A stretch of 12,784 bases of DNA from an uncultured Mucispirillum sp. (GTDB taxonomy: Bacteria; Chrysiogenota; Deferribacteres; Deferribacterales; Mucispirillaceae): positions 1 to 12,784 of the forward strand of contig CAJUJZ010000060.1 in the NCBI GenBank assembly GCA_910586745.1, written 5' to 3'. This document shows positions 1-7,438 of the stretch, piece by piece. Position 1 is the stretch's first letter; every line of letters starts with the position of its first letter. A program made the position numbers and the translations under genes. Under the pieces are notes generated by a model. The model had not been told where the DNA came from, did not search any database, and saw nothing but the letters and a program-made list of their open reading frames with translations.

Positions 1-1479
1 TCATTTTATGCTGGCGGTATTTTTAATCTGGAATACAGGGCTGCTCCTGCACCGCCTGTTTTAAAAAAAGTAACAAATATTATAGGTGAAAGTCCTGGAG
101 CAATTTCTGCAATACATGGTGCTCATGTATCAGATATGGGTACATTTTCTTATGAAAGAGCCTGTTTTATAGAACTTAAAAAAAGAAAAGCAAGCGGAAA
201 GCTTTTAACATATAAGCTTATTTTAGAGCCTGCTGGCAATTATGCAAACTTCTTTCTGCTTTCAAATGAGGATATCATTTTGTATTCCCTTTCTCCACGA
301 ACTATTGATGCAGATAGAAATATAGGGGTGGGTGGTAAATACAGTCTGCCAAAAGCCAATAAAAAATATACTCTTTTAAAATATTACGGTGCAGTATCAT
401 TTAATGAGCTTTCTGGTTTTTATCCAGTTACTGCAAAATATGCAGATATGCTGCTTGAAAAATATTCTTTTGCAGAAAGCTGCAGTATTATACAAAATAA
501 TCTGCTTGATGATAAATTTTATATAGATGAAAAAGGTAAAGTTATACCATTTTATATTGAAAATGCTTCACAAGTAATTACTTATGAAGAATTAGGTGAT
601 TATTTCTGTGTAAAGGAAAATAAAACTGTATCAAAAGATATTTCAAGAAAAATAAAAAAACTGTATACATTAAAGCGTGATAAATATTTAGATTTAGCAG
701 AAAAGCTGGAGCAGGAATTAAATACTGCAAAAAAATATCAGGATATACTTGATGAGGCAGAATTAATAAAAAGTAACCTTTATAAAGTAAATGCATCTGG
801 TAAATATATTTTTGCAAAATACAGCAAAGATGGTATTTGTGAAGTAGAATATAATGTGGAGCCTGGGGAAGATTTGCATAAAAAAAGTGATAAACTTTTT
901 AAAAAAGCTTCCAGATTAAAAAAATCTATACCATTAATAGAAGAAAGGCTGCAGGATACTATGCAGCTTGCATTATTTTCTGAAGAACAGATATTTTATG
1001 CAGAAACACTTTCTGAAGAAGAACTTTCAGAATTTGAGAAAATACTAGATGATGAAAGTAAAAATAAAAAACAGAAAAAAGGGCAGTTAAAGCCGTTTTT
1101 AGAATATATTGGCGACGGTTTCAGGCTTTATGCTGGTAAAAACTCTGCATCAAACCATGAGCTTGTTTTCAGGTTTGCCCAAAGTGATGATGTTTGGTTT
1201 CACGGCAGAAATATTCCATCTGCCCATATTATTATAAGGCTTGAAGGGGCAGAGTTTACTGATGCAATAATAGAGTTTGCTGCAAAAGTTACAGCATATT
1301 ATTCAAAATATGGCAGTGAAAGCCTTATTGATGTTGATTATACCTATAAAAAATATGTTACAAAGCCTAAAAATACACCTGCAGGATTTGTAATATATAA
1401 ACGGTTTAAAACTGTTACTGTAAAGCCTTTTACAAAACAGGAAATCAGCAAGTATGGATTATTAAAAGAAAATAATTAA
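1..1479 (+). CDS. NFACT family protein (RqcH/FbpA-like), 5' end outside the window
   Basis: The frame is open from base 1 with no stop, so the first in-frame ATG (136) is probably internal; 492 codons are visible, against about 550-580 for the family. Numbered from base 1, residues ~20-100 match the end of the NFACT-N domain: PPVLKK, then YER (51-53), then LILEPAGNYANFFLL. A possible helix-hairpin-helix (SGFYPVTAKYADML) follows, then a Lys/Glu-rich coiled coil (~205-350). The C-terminal NFACT-R (DUF814) domain shows DDVWFHGRNIPSAHIII, VDYTYKKYV and TPAGFVIYKR. Family knowledge: bacterial RqcH binds stalled 50S-peptidyl-tRNA complexes and directs alanine tailing; some homologues were described as fibronectin-binding. 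The E-R pair at 52-53 appears to align with the D-R motif needed for tailing in RqcH, so tailing activity here is uncertain. Family call is firm; exact function is inferred. Confidence 0.88.
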   Translation, partial: SFYAGGIFNLEYRAAPAPPVLKKVTNIIGESPGAISAIHGAHVSDMGTFSYERACFIELKKRKASGKLLTYKLILEPAGNYANFFLLSNEDIILYSLSPRTIDADRNIGVGGKYSLPKANKKYTLLKYYGAVSFNELSGFYPVTAKYADMLLEKYSFAESCSIIQNNLLDDKFYIDEKGKVIPFYIENASQVITYEELGDYFCVKENKTVSKDISRKIKKLYTLKRDKYLDLAEKLEQELNTAKKYQDILDEAELIKSNLYKVNASGKYIFAKYSKDGICEVEYNVEPGEDLHKKSDKLFKKASRLKKSIPLIEERLQDTMQLALFSEEQIFYAETLSEEELSEFEKILDDESKNKKQKKGQLKPFLEYIGDGFRLYAGKNSASNHELVFRFAQSDDVWFHGRNIPSAHIIIRLEGAEFTDAIIEFAAKVTAYYSKYGSESLIDVDYTYKKYVTKPKNTPAGFVIYKRFKTVTVKPFTKQEISKYGLLKENN

Positions 1480-1583
1480 TAACTGTGTTGTTAGTAAGAG
1501 TGGGAGAACTTGCTACGAATAAGTTTAAAATAGGTTTTTAAATATTAATAGTTGTAATATCCACTTTTAAGAGATGTTCCCAA

Positions 1584-1732
1584 GTTATTTCATTATCTTT
1601 GCGACTAAATTTCTTATGAGCTGTTTTTATGGAACGGGTAGCAATCTGCTTGTCTGAGCGTAGCGAGTTGTAGTTGCTGAGGAGAAAAAACAGCGAATGT
1701 TTAAGAAATTGGAGCATAAGGAATGAAATAAC
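1584..1732. repeat. Imperfect inverted-repeat element (long hairpin, possible MITE/REP-like)
   Basis: The two ends are reverse complements in blocks. 1584-1594 (GTTATTTCATT) pairs with 1722-1732 over 11 bp; 1608-1616 (AATTTCTTA) pairs with 1702-1710 over 9 bp; 1621-1628 (CTGTTTTT) pairs with 1686-1693 over 8 bp. Shorter pairings lie between (1596-1599 with 1718-1721). An inner stem AGCAA/TTGCT joins 1640-1644 to 1674-1678. The tip contains GAGCGTAGCGAG (1656-1667), resembling the core of short palindromic repeats scattered in many bacterial genomes. It is locally richer in G+C than the flanks and has no ORF. It could be a non-autonomous mobile or REP-like repeat, or a structured RNA. The pairing is seen directly; its nature is inferred. 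Confidence 0.65.
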
Positions 1733-1780
1733 AGAAAGTTACTTTGTGAGATTTGCGGCGGAATGGTAGTTTAAAATACA

Positions 1781-1810
1781 TTGTAAATACATATTGTTTA
1801 ATAATATAAT
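1781..1810 (+). promoter_or_regulatory. Possible sigma70-type promoter for the surE operon
   Basis: TTGTAA (1781-1786) and a perfect TATAAT (1805-1810) are separated by 18 bp, giving a leader of roughly 115 nt before surE. Chance matches are frequent in DNA this A+T-rich, so this is tentative. Confidence 0.35.
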
Positions 1811-1931
1811 AATTACAAATTTTACGATAAAATAGCTGTTTATTATTGCAGTATAAAAAAATGGTAGTAATGCTGATTTTAAAAGATTGCAAAATATAAT
1901 AAATAATGGTATAAAGTAAAATGGTAGAATT

Positions 1932-2687
1932 ATGAATATACTTATAAGTAATGATGATGGCATAGAGGCAGATGGTATTCAGTGCCTTGCAAAAGCCTTA
2001 AAAAATATTGCTAATGTTACAGTGGCAGCCCCAATGTATGAAAGAAGTGGTGCAAGCCAGTCTTTAACAATTCACCAGCCGATGCAGGTAAAAAAGGTAG
2101 TCAGAAATGGTGAATTTTTAGGCTATGGCATTAACGGCAGCCCTGCAGATTGTATAAAACTGGCTCTTTTTGATATATGTAAAGAAAAGCCAGATTATAT
2201 TATTTCTGGTATTAATAAAGGTCCAAATAATGCCTGCAATATACATTATTCTGGCACAGTTGGAGCTGCAGCAGAAGGGGCAGTTAATGGTATTATGTCT
2301 TTTGCTGTCAGCTTAACAGGTTATCATCATCAAGATTATTCTTTCAGTGCTGATTTTATGAAAGATTTTATACAAAAAGCATATCTTATACCAAAAACAA
2401 GCCTTTTGTATAATATAAATATTCCACCATTAAAAAAGGAAGAAATTAAAGGTGTTAGGTGGACCAGAGCTTCCCAGTATTCATATCTTTTAAATTATGA
2501 TAAAGGGGTAGACCCTTTTGGTGAAAATTTTTACTGGCTGGCAGATTTCCGTTCACCAGAGCATATTGATAAATGGACTGATGATGGTGCATTAAGCGAA
2601 AATTATATCTCTATTACACCTCTTTTAATGGATAGAACAGATTATAAAGCACTAGAGCAGATACAAAAATTAGGAGATATATGGTGA
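1932..2687 (+). CDS. surE: 5'/3'-nucleotidase SurE
   Basis: SurE is a cytoplasmic, metal-dependent phosphatase of nucleoside 5'- and 3'-monophosphates (some members also cleave short polyphosphate). The 251-residue length is normal. Family motifs are in order: MNILISNDDG with metal ligands D8 and D9, RSGAS with S39, GSPADCIKLAL, and SGINKGPNN with N95, followed by YSGTVGAAAEGA. The four expected metal-binding residues (D8, D9, S39, N95) are all present. The usual glycine in GANLG is replaced by alanine here (PNNA), a minor departure. The ATG start places the NDDG motif at the standard distance from the N-terminus; a weak GGTAG lies 4 nt upstream. It is the first gene of the probable operon, overlapping the next gene by 7 bp (or 4 bp if that gene starts at GTG 2684). 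Confidence 0.95.
   Translation: MNILISNDDGIEADGIQCLAKALKNIANVTVAAPMYERSGASQSLTIHQPMQVKKVVRNGEFLGYGINGSPADCIKLALFDICKEKPDYIISGINKGPNNACNIHYSGTVGAAAEGAVNGIMSFAVSLTGYHHQDYSFSADFMKDFIQKAYLIPKTSLLYNINIPPLKKEEIKGVRWTRASQYSYLLNYDKGVDPFGENFYWLADFRSPEHIDKWTDDGALSENYISITPLLMDRTDYKALEQIQKLGDIW
2672..2676 (+). promoter_or_regulatory. Ribosome binding site of the TPR gene inside the surE 3' end
   Basis: AGGAG lies within the last codons of surE. It is 4 nt from ATG 2681 and 7 nt from the in-frame GTG 2684. The GTG has the more usual spacing and would overlap the surE stop as GTGA. Either start gives essentially the same signal peptide, and both imply translational coupling to surE. Confidence 0.6.
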
Positions 2688-5422
2688 TAAATAGACTCCT
2701 TTCTTTTACATTTATATTTTTAGTAATATTTGCAGGCAGCAGTTTTGCTCAGGTAACTGTGCCAAATTATGCTTTTACTGGTCAGGAAATCACTAATTTT
2801 AAAGTCCGACCAAGTTATACTGCAATTCATTTTAATTTTAGTATGCCAAGTCAGATGGATATTTATCTGCAGAAACGCAAGGCTGAGTTATCAGGCGGTG
2901 ATAAAAGAAATTATATGTCTGATGAGCCAGGTTTTATATATAAAGACCCAAACTCTGCACGGTTTACATCATTATTTGTTGGTGCAAAAGCACTGCGTAA
3001 TAATGTTGTGAAAGCTTTTTTAAATAAATCATATATTGATACCGCAAATTCTTATCTCCGTTTTGAAAGCAAACTGAAGAAAAGTGAATATGCTGTTGAA
3101 ACTAGATTTTTATATGGCTTAAGCCTTTTTTATACAGGCAGCCAGAAAGAAGCGGTAGAAGTGCTTTTGGAAGTACTTAAAACTGAAGGCGAATATGCCG
3201 TGCTTGCCCAGGATTCTTTGTTTTTAATATCATCAGAGCTTAAACGCTATGATATAATGGAAGAAACTGCAGCACTTGTTAATGATTTTACAGAATATTC
3301 TCTTTCTAAATGGATAGAATATCTTTATTCTAAAGACAGGTTTGAAGATATTATTCAGTTATTAAATAATTATCCTGTTTTAGAAGCTGATTATCCAGTT
3401 TATAAAAATATCCGTATTACATGCTGTTACTTTTTAAAACAGTATAAGGAAATTGAAAAAATAGCTGATAATATTACAGATACTAATATTACACCTATTA
3501 TTGCAGACAGCTTTATTATGAGCGGTAAAAATAATAAAGCTAAAAATTATATAAAAGAACTGCCAAAAAATGATATATATTACTTATTAAGTGCTAAAAT
3601 AGATATATCAGAAGGCAGGCTTGCAAATGCCAGTGATAAAATTATAAATATCCAAAGCGATAATGAAAAATTATCATTACTTTTTTATACAGTAAGTGAT
3701 AAGTTTAATAAAGTAACACCAGCATTTTTACAAAGTTTTAAGTTTAAAGACAGGGTTAATAATGACTATGTATATTTTTATACTGGTCTTAAATATTTTG
3801 AAGATAAAGACTATGCAAACTCTATGCTTTTCTTTTCTATGATAGGCTTTAATAAAGAATTAATTCATTCATCATACTTTTATCAAGGTATGGCAAGCCT
3901 GCAGTTAGATATAAATAGAGCAGAATATAATTTTAATAAGTTTGTAAATACAGGAAGCGATACAGAAAAACTTATGCTTGCAAAATTTATGCTTTCTCAG
4001 ATTTATTTCTTAAAATCTAAATATGATGAAGCACTTATGCTTGTTGATGACTGTTCTGCCACATACTGCGAAGTATTAAAAGGCGATTTATACCTTGCTT
4101 TAAATAATGAAGAAAAAGCATTTGAATATGTAAAAAATAAAACTGATGACAGGTCAAGGCTTATTAAAGCTAATGTTTACTATAATGATAAAAAATATAA
4201 AAGTGCTATGGCAGAACTTGTAAAAATTAAAAAATCTACACCAGATTCTGAATTTTTACTTATGATGAGCCTTTTTAAAGAAAAAAGAGTGCTTGATGCT
4301 GAAAGAATTATGAAGAAAAATAAAGATGATATTCGTATATTCTCTAATGGTATTCAGCAGTTGATATTAGCAGGGGAAGGCAGAAAAGCTCTTGTTTATA
4401 TGGAAGGTTTAAAAGATTTATCACCAGAATTTAAGCTGGAAAGAGCAAAACTTTTAGCAGCATATAACAAAACAAAAGAAGCAAAGGCAGATTATAATTC
4501 ACTGATTATATCCGGCAATTACATTTATGAATCACTAAGCGGGCTTTTTGAAATTGCTAAAAAAGAGAAAAAAGGCAAAGCTTTTATAGATGAAAAATTA
4601 AGCTATATTGAAAAAAGCAGTGAATTTGAAAATAAAGATATGATTATATCTCAGTTTGCAGCATATTCGTTAGAAGTAAATTCGCCAAATACTGCTATTG
4701 GCTATGTAAACTTTTTTATGGATAATTATCCACAGTCTAAATATTATCCTGATGTACTTGAAACAAGAGCAAAACTTTTCCGCTTAACTGGCAGATATGA
4801 TAACTGTGTAGCTGATGCTGATAAAATCATATCAAAAGGTGGGGCAGGTGCAGAAGATGCTTTGTTTATGAAAGCAGAATGTATGGAAAATATTGATAAA
4901 AATAAAGCTATGAATATATATAAAGAAGTTGCAAAAACAAGCAAAAGATTTTCAAAACCAGCTTACAGCAGGGTGGCAGGGATGAGTAACAGTGCAGAAG
5001 ATGTGCTTTGGGCATCAAAGCAGTTAAAACAGAGCTCTCCAAATCTTTGGCAGGCGGGCTATTTAAGGTTTATTGATTTATCAGATAAAAAAGATTTTGA
5101 TAAACATGCAGCATATATTAAAGAAATGGCAAAAAATTCTACACCTGCAGTGCGTTCTGCATCATTATGGCGTATAGGTAAAAATCAGTTTGAAAATGGA
5201 AAAGTAGAAGATGCGGCAGTAAGCTTTATGAAAGGCTACTATCTTTTTCCAGAAGAAAAATATGCGGCAGAGAACTTAATTGGTGCAAAAGCATCTTATA
5301 CAAAAAGGAAAATGAAAAAAGAATTAGCAGTTGTTGAAAATATGTTAAAAGAATATAACATAAAAAATGAAAAATCTACTTCAAATCAAAAAGTGAATAT
5401 TAGTAGAAAAAATAATAAATAA
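2681..5422 (+). CDS. Large exported TPR-repeat protein, likely periplasmic partner of the ExbBD-TonB system
   Basis: A 913-residue protein with a typical signal peptide: MVINR, a hydrophobic stretch to ~residue 20, and a likely signal peptidase I site after SSFA. No lipobox cysteine and no other membrane segment are seen. The rest is almost entirely helical and repetitive, with TPR-like units of ~34 residues recognisable by paired aromatic and small residues, for example ~131-165, ~365-470 (FYTGLKYFEDKDYANSMLFF, then FYQGMASLQLD), ~660-760 and ~830-870. The tail after ~875 is Lys/Asn-rich. There is no catalytic motif. TPR arrays are protein-protein interaction scaffolds. The position, overlapping surE and 17 bp before exbB, suggests a function with the energy-transducing complex, by analogy with Vibrio TtpC (TonB2 system) or TPR proteins encoded with the Myxococcus Agl motor. 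That role is inferred; the specific family was not recognised. Confidence 0.75.
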   Translation: MVINRLLSFTFIFLVIFAGSSFAQVTVPNYAFTGQEITNFKVRPSYTAIHFNFSMPSQMDIYLQKRKAELSGGDKRNYMSDEPGFIYKDPNSARFTSLFVGAKALRNNVVKAFLNKSYIDTANSYLRFESKLKKSEYAVETRFLYGLSLFYTGSQKEAVEVLLEVLKTEGEYAVLAQDSLFLISSELKRYDIMEETAALVNDFTEYSLSKWIEYLYSKDRFEDIIQLLNNYPVLEADYPVYKNIRITCCYFLKQYKEIEKIADNITDTNITPIIADSFIMSGKNNKAKNYIKELPKNDIYYLLSAKIDISEGRLANASDKIINIQSDNEKLSLLFYTVSDKFNKVTPAFLQSFKFKDRVNNDYVYFYTGLKYFEDKDYANSMLFFSMIGFNKELIHSSYFYQGMASLQLDINRAEYNFNKFVNTGSDTEKLMLAKFMLSQIYFLKSKYDEALMLVDDCSATYCEVLKGDLYLALNNEEKAFEYVKNKTDDRSRLIKANVYYNDKKYKSAMAELVKIKKSTPDSEFLLMMSLFKEKRVLDAERIMKKNKDDIRIFSNGIQQLILAGEGRKALVYMEGLKDLSPEFKLERAKLLAAYNKTKEAKADYNSLIISGNYIYESLSGLFEIAKKEKKGKAFIDEKLSYIEKSSEFENKDMIISQFAAYSLEVNSPNTAIGYVNFFMDNYPQSKYYPDVLETRAKLFRLTGRYDNCVADADKIISKGGAGAEDALFMKAECMENIDKNKAMNIYKEVAKTSKRFSKPAYSRVAGMSNSAEDVLWASKQLKQSSPNLWQAGYLRFIDLSDKKDFDKHAAYIKEMAKNSTPAVRSASLWRIGKNQFENGKVEDAAVSFMKGYYLFPEEKYAAENLIGAKASYTKRKMKKELAVVENMLKEYNIKNEKSTSNQKVNISRKNNK

Positions 5423-5439
5423 TAATTTAGGAGGACAAG

Positions 5440-6051
5440 ATGTGGGAATTAATACAGAAAGGTGGTATTACAATGTATCCCATCATATTACTTTCTGTTA
5501 TTGCTTTAGCAGTATTTTTGGAAAGGCTTATCAGCCTGCGTAAAGAAAAATATGTGCCGAAAGCATTTTATGAACAGCTTGTTAGTCTTTTAAAAAAGAA
5601 AAATATAAATGAAGCAGTAGAAGTTTGCAAAGCTAATAAATCAGCACTTGCAAGAATATCTGAAACTATTATTACTAATACTGATTTACCATTATCAAGA
5701 CTTTTAGAAGTAGCAGAAGAATCTGGCAGAAGTGAAGCATCAAAGTTAGATAAGTTTTTACCATCATTACAGACTATTGTTGCTATTGCACCATTACTTG
5801 GTCTTTTAGGAACAGTATTAGGTATGATTAAAATATTTGATGTAATAGCATTACAGGGCACAGGAAGTGCTGAGGCGTTATCATCAGGTATTGCAGAAGC
5901 TCTGCTTACAACTGCAGCTGGTCTTGTGGTTGCTATTCCTGCTCAGATATTTTATTTTATCGTCAAAGCAAGAGCAGATACAATAGGGGCTGCTTTAGAA
6001 AAAGCGTCATCAGATGTGATGAACCTGCTTTTTAAAGAAGATGAAAAATAA
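5440..6051 (+). CDS. exbB: MotA/TolQ/ExbB proton channel family protein
   Basis: Inner-membrane subunit that, with ExbD/TolR, forms the proton-driven motor energising TonB or TolA. The 203 residues show the family's three membrane segments: TM1 ~11-29, TM2 ~112-133, TM3 ~150-176, with a cytoplasmic loop between TM1 and TM2. The signature LGLLGTVLGMIKIF (120-133) and GIAEALLTTAAGLVVAIPA (150-168) are clear. T125, E153 and T158 fall where E. coli ExbB has T148, E176 and T181 in the channel. A strong Shine-Dalgarno TAGGAGG (5428-5434), 5 nt from the ATG, fixes the start over the internal Met12. The gene follows the TPR gene by 17 bp and precedes exbD by 15 bp. ExbB and TolQ cannot be separated by sequence alone; the absence of TolB and Pal genes nearby makes ExbB the better label. 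Confidence 0.9.
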   Translation: MWELIQKGGITMYPIILLSVIALAVFLERLISLRKEKYVPKAFYEQLVSLLKKKNINEAVEVCKANKSALARISETIITNTDLPLSRLLEVAEESGRSEASKLDKFLPSLQTIVAIAPLLGLLGTVLGMIKIFDVIALQGTGSAEALSSGIAEALLTTAAGLVVAIPAQIFYFIVKARADTIGAALEKASSDVMNLLFKEDEK

Positions 6052-6066
6052 TATTCAGGTTAGTAT

Positions 6067-6471
6067 ATGCGTTTTCGTAATGAAAAGAAAGATACAAATA
6101 TAATGATAAATATTACATCATTAATTGATGTAGTCTTTATTCTGCTTATATTTTTTGCAGTAACTACATCATTTGTTACTCCATCATCTATTAAGGTGGA
6201 TTTACCTAAGGCAAAAGGCGAAGCGGTAGAAGAAAAGAAAAATATCCGCATAGCTGTTGACAGCACAGGTGCATTATTTTTAGATGGTGAAGCAGTAAAA
6301 GATGAGGAGCTTGAAAGCAGGCTTAAAGTGTTAAAAGATGTAAACCCGGAAGCACTTATTGTTATTGAGGCAGATGAAAAATCACTGCACGGCAAAGTAG
6401 TATTTGTTATAGATAAAGCAAAAAGTGCAGATTATACAAGGTTTGCAATAGCTACTGAGGAAGCAAAATAG
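6067..6471 (+). CDS. exbD: ExbD/TolR family biopolymer transport protein
   Basis: Partner of ExbB: a single-span inner-membrane protein whose periplasmic domain contacts the TonB-like protein. The 134-residue length is typical. A short basic cytoplasmic N-terminus is followed by NITSLIDVVFILLIFFAVTTSF (~15-36), the family's only membrane segment. It carries D21, equivalent to the essential proton-binding Asp of ExbD (D25) and TolR (D23). The motif after it, IKVDLPKA, is also family-typical. Residues ~55-134 form the periplasmic domain with the usual pattern (IRIAVDSTGALFLDGEAV, then ALIVIEADEKSLHGKVVFVID). A CAGGT sequence 6 nt upstream is the likely ribosome binding site. Translated between exbB (15 bp) and the TonB-like gene (3 bp). 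Confidence 0.92.
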   Translation: MRFRNEKKDTNIMINITSLIDVVFILLIFFAVTTSFVTPSSIKVDLPKAKGEAVEEKKNIRIAVDSTGALFLDGEAVKDEELESRLKVLKDVNPEALIVIEADEKSLHGKVVFVIDKAKSADYTRFAIATEEAK

Positions 6472-6474
6472 GTT

Positions 6475-7320
6475 GTGCGTTTACTTGCTGTTTTATTAGT
6501 TGTATCATTTGTAGTTCATTTAGGGTTGCTGGCTATTCCTTTACCTGAGAAAAAACTGGAGAAAAAGGAAGTAATACCAGTCTCTATTGTGGACTATAAA
6601 ACATTAGAGCAGAAAAAAGAACAGCCAAAAAAACAGCAGAAACCAAAGCCAAAACTTGTTGAGAAAAAGGCAGAACCTAAAAAAGAAATAAAAAAAGAAA
6701 CTGCCAGTGTGGAAACTAAAAAAGCAGCTCCAAAACAGCAGGTTGAAAATAAAAAAGTGGAAGAAAAGCCTTTTCGTCCAAAAGGTGCAGATGATCCACT
6801 TGTTTTACCAGATATAAATGTACCTCTTACACCAAATGAAATTATGCCTGAAATTGCAGTACCGGATATACCAAAACCAAATGTTGATGTGCCTGTAGAT
6901 TCAGTAGAAAATCAGAAAAATATAGATATATCAAAAGAGCTTTCTTCTTTAAGTGAAGCTCAAAAAGATGTGCAGGCAGAAAACAGCAGCATTTCAAGTG
7001 AAGTGCAGAAAGAAACAGCAAAGGCAGAAGATGCAGTTAAGGGCAATATTTATAATTTTGATATAGCACCAACAGGCAATAGAAAAGTAGTTTATCTTCC
7101 GCCAGACCCTGTTTTTGCTCTTGCAAATGATACAAAAGTTACAGTTCGTTTCAATATAGATAAGGCAGGCAGTACATATAATATTATATTTATTACCCGC
7201 AGTTCTGTAGATGTGGAAAAATTAGCTGCAGACTATGTAAGCCATATGAAATTTGATGCAATTATTGAAAACAGGGAAGATTTTGCACAAATTACAATGC
7301 AGTTTAGAGTTCAAAAATAA
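6475..7320 (+). CDS. TonB family energy-transducing protein
   Basis: Carries motor force from ExbB/ExbD across the periplasm. The start is a GTG, 3 nt after the exbD stop, with GAGGA (6457-6461) as a rather distant ribosome binding site. Layout of the 281 residues: an N-terminal membrane anchor (~3-24) containing S11-x3-H15, the Ser/His pair shared by the TonB and TolA anchors (S16/H20 in E. coli TonB); a Lys/Pro/Glu-rich linker (~30-105) with runs such as QKPKPK; a Pro/Asp/Val segment with repeated P-x-I/V (~108-142); a helical stretch (~145-190); and a C-terminal domain (~204-281) from YLPPDPVFAL through VTVRFNIDKAG and RSSVDVEKLA. The last part matches the TonB C-terminal beta-alpha-beta pattern, though the glycine normally just before the first strand is missing. 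A TolA-like role cannot be excluded; the Pro/Lys linker favours TonB. Confidence 0.82.
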   Translation: MRLLAVLLVVSFVVHLGLLAIPLPEKKLEKKEVIPVSIVDYKTLEQKKEQPKKQQKPKPKLVEKKAEPKKEIKKETASVETKKAAPKQQVENKKVEEKPFRPKGADDPLVLPDINVPLTPNEIMPEIAVPDIPKPNVDVPVDSVENQKNIDISKELSSLSEAQKDVQAENSSISSEVQKETAKAEDAVKGNIYNFDIAPTGNRKVVYLPPDPVFALANDTKVTVRFNIDKAGSTYNIIFITRSSVDVEKLAADYVSHMKFDAIIENREDFAQITMQFRVQK

Positions 7321-7356
7321 AATATATATTAATTTCCTATTATTTATATTTTCCAT

Positions 7357-7385
7357 TTGAAAAAATTTAAAAATCTCATTATAAT
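7357..7385 (+). promoter_or_regulatory. Near-consensus sigma70 promoter of purL
   Basis: TTGAAA (7357-7362) and TATAAT (7380-7385) are separated by exactly 17 bp. Transcription would start near 7392 and leave a leader of about 47 nt, too short for a purine riboswitch aptamer plus expression platform. No PurR-like palindrome is obvious. This gives the purL unit its own transcription, separate from the upstream operon, although no terminator is visible after the TonB-like gene. Confidence 0.65.
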
Positions 7386-7428
7386 ACCTTTTTTAAAAAA
7401 CTGGCTTAAAATATTATTAATAATACTT

Positions 7429-7432
7429 GGAG
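7429..7432 (+). promoter_or_regulatory. Ribosome binding site deciding the purL start
   Basis: GGAG lies 6 nt before ATG 7439. The longer frame could open at TTG 7427, but that TTG is part of this ribosome binding site, and the four added residues (MEYI) lie outside the PurL homology. Confidence 0.75.
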
Positions 7433-7438
7433 TATATT

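Larger units (their letters stand above)
1480..1931. other. 452-bp intergenic region, no gene seen
   Basis: This gap separates the NFACT gene from surE. It holds a large imperfect inverted repeat (1584-1732), a possible sigma70-type promoter (1781-1810) and three copies of the octamer AATGGTAG (1762-1769, 1860-1867, 1920-1927). Only short open frames exist on the minus strand; they lack convincing ribosome binding sites and their products are low-complexity Ile/Phe/Tyr-rich, as expected from A+T-rich non-coding DNA. No clear intrinsic terminator for the NFACT gene was found. Confidence 0.7.

Noticed and set aside
136..138. ATG 136 as the start of the NFACT gene
   Set aside because: The frame is open upstream to base 1, and the upstream codons continue NFACT-N homology (APAPPVLKKV), so the true start lies before the window.
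1887..1915. Promoter-like TTGCAA-17 bp-TATAAA just before surE
   Set aside because: Transcription would begin near 1922, leaving about 10 nt before the ATG and cutting into the only ribosome binding site, so it is unlikely unless leaderless initiation is used.
1701..1963. Two overlapping open frames on the minus strand in the gap before surE (63 and 74 aa)
   Set aside because: Low-complexity Ile/Phe/Tyr-rich products with no motif. One runs into the surE start and both overlap or abut the inverted repeat; consistent with open frames in A+T-rich non-coding DNA.
5568..6395. Open frames on the minus strand opposite exbB and exbD (97 and 111 aa)
   Set aside because: They are antisense shadows of well-supported genes, Ser-rich because of complementary codon bias, with no independent support.
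7427..7438. Upstream TTG start for purL adding MEYI
   Set aside because: The TTG is part of the TTGGAG ribosome binding site serving ATG 7439, and the extra residues are not part of the PurL fold.
7321..7438. Purine riboswitch or PurR operator upstream of purL
   Set aside because: The leader from the predicted promoter is only about 47 nt, and no aptamer-like three-way junction or PurR palindrome is visible.
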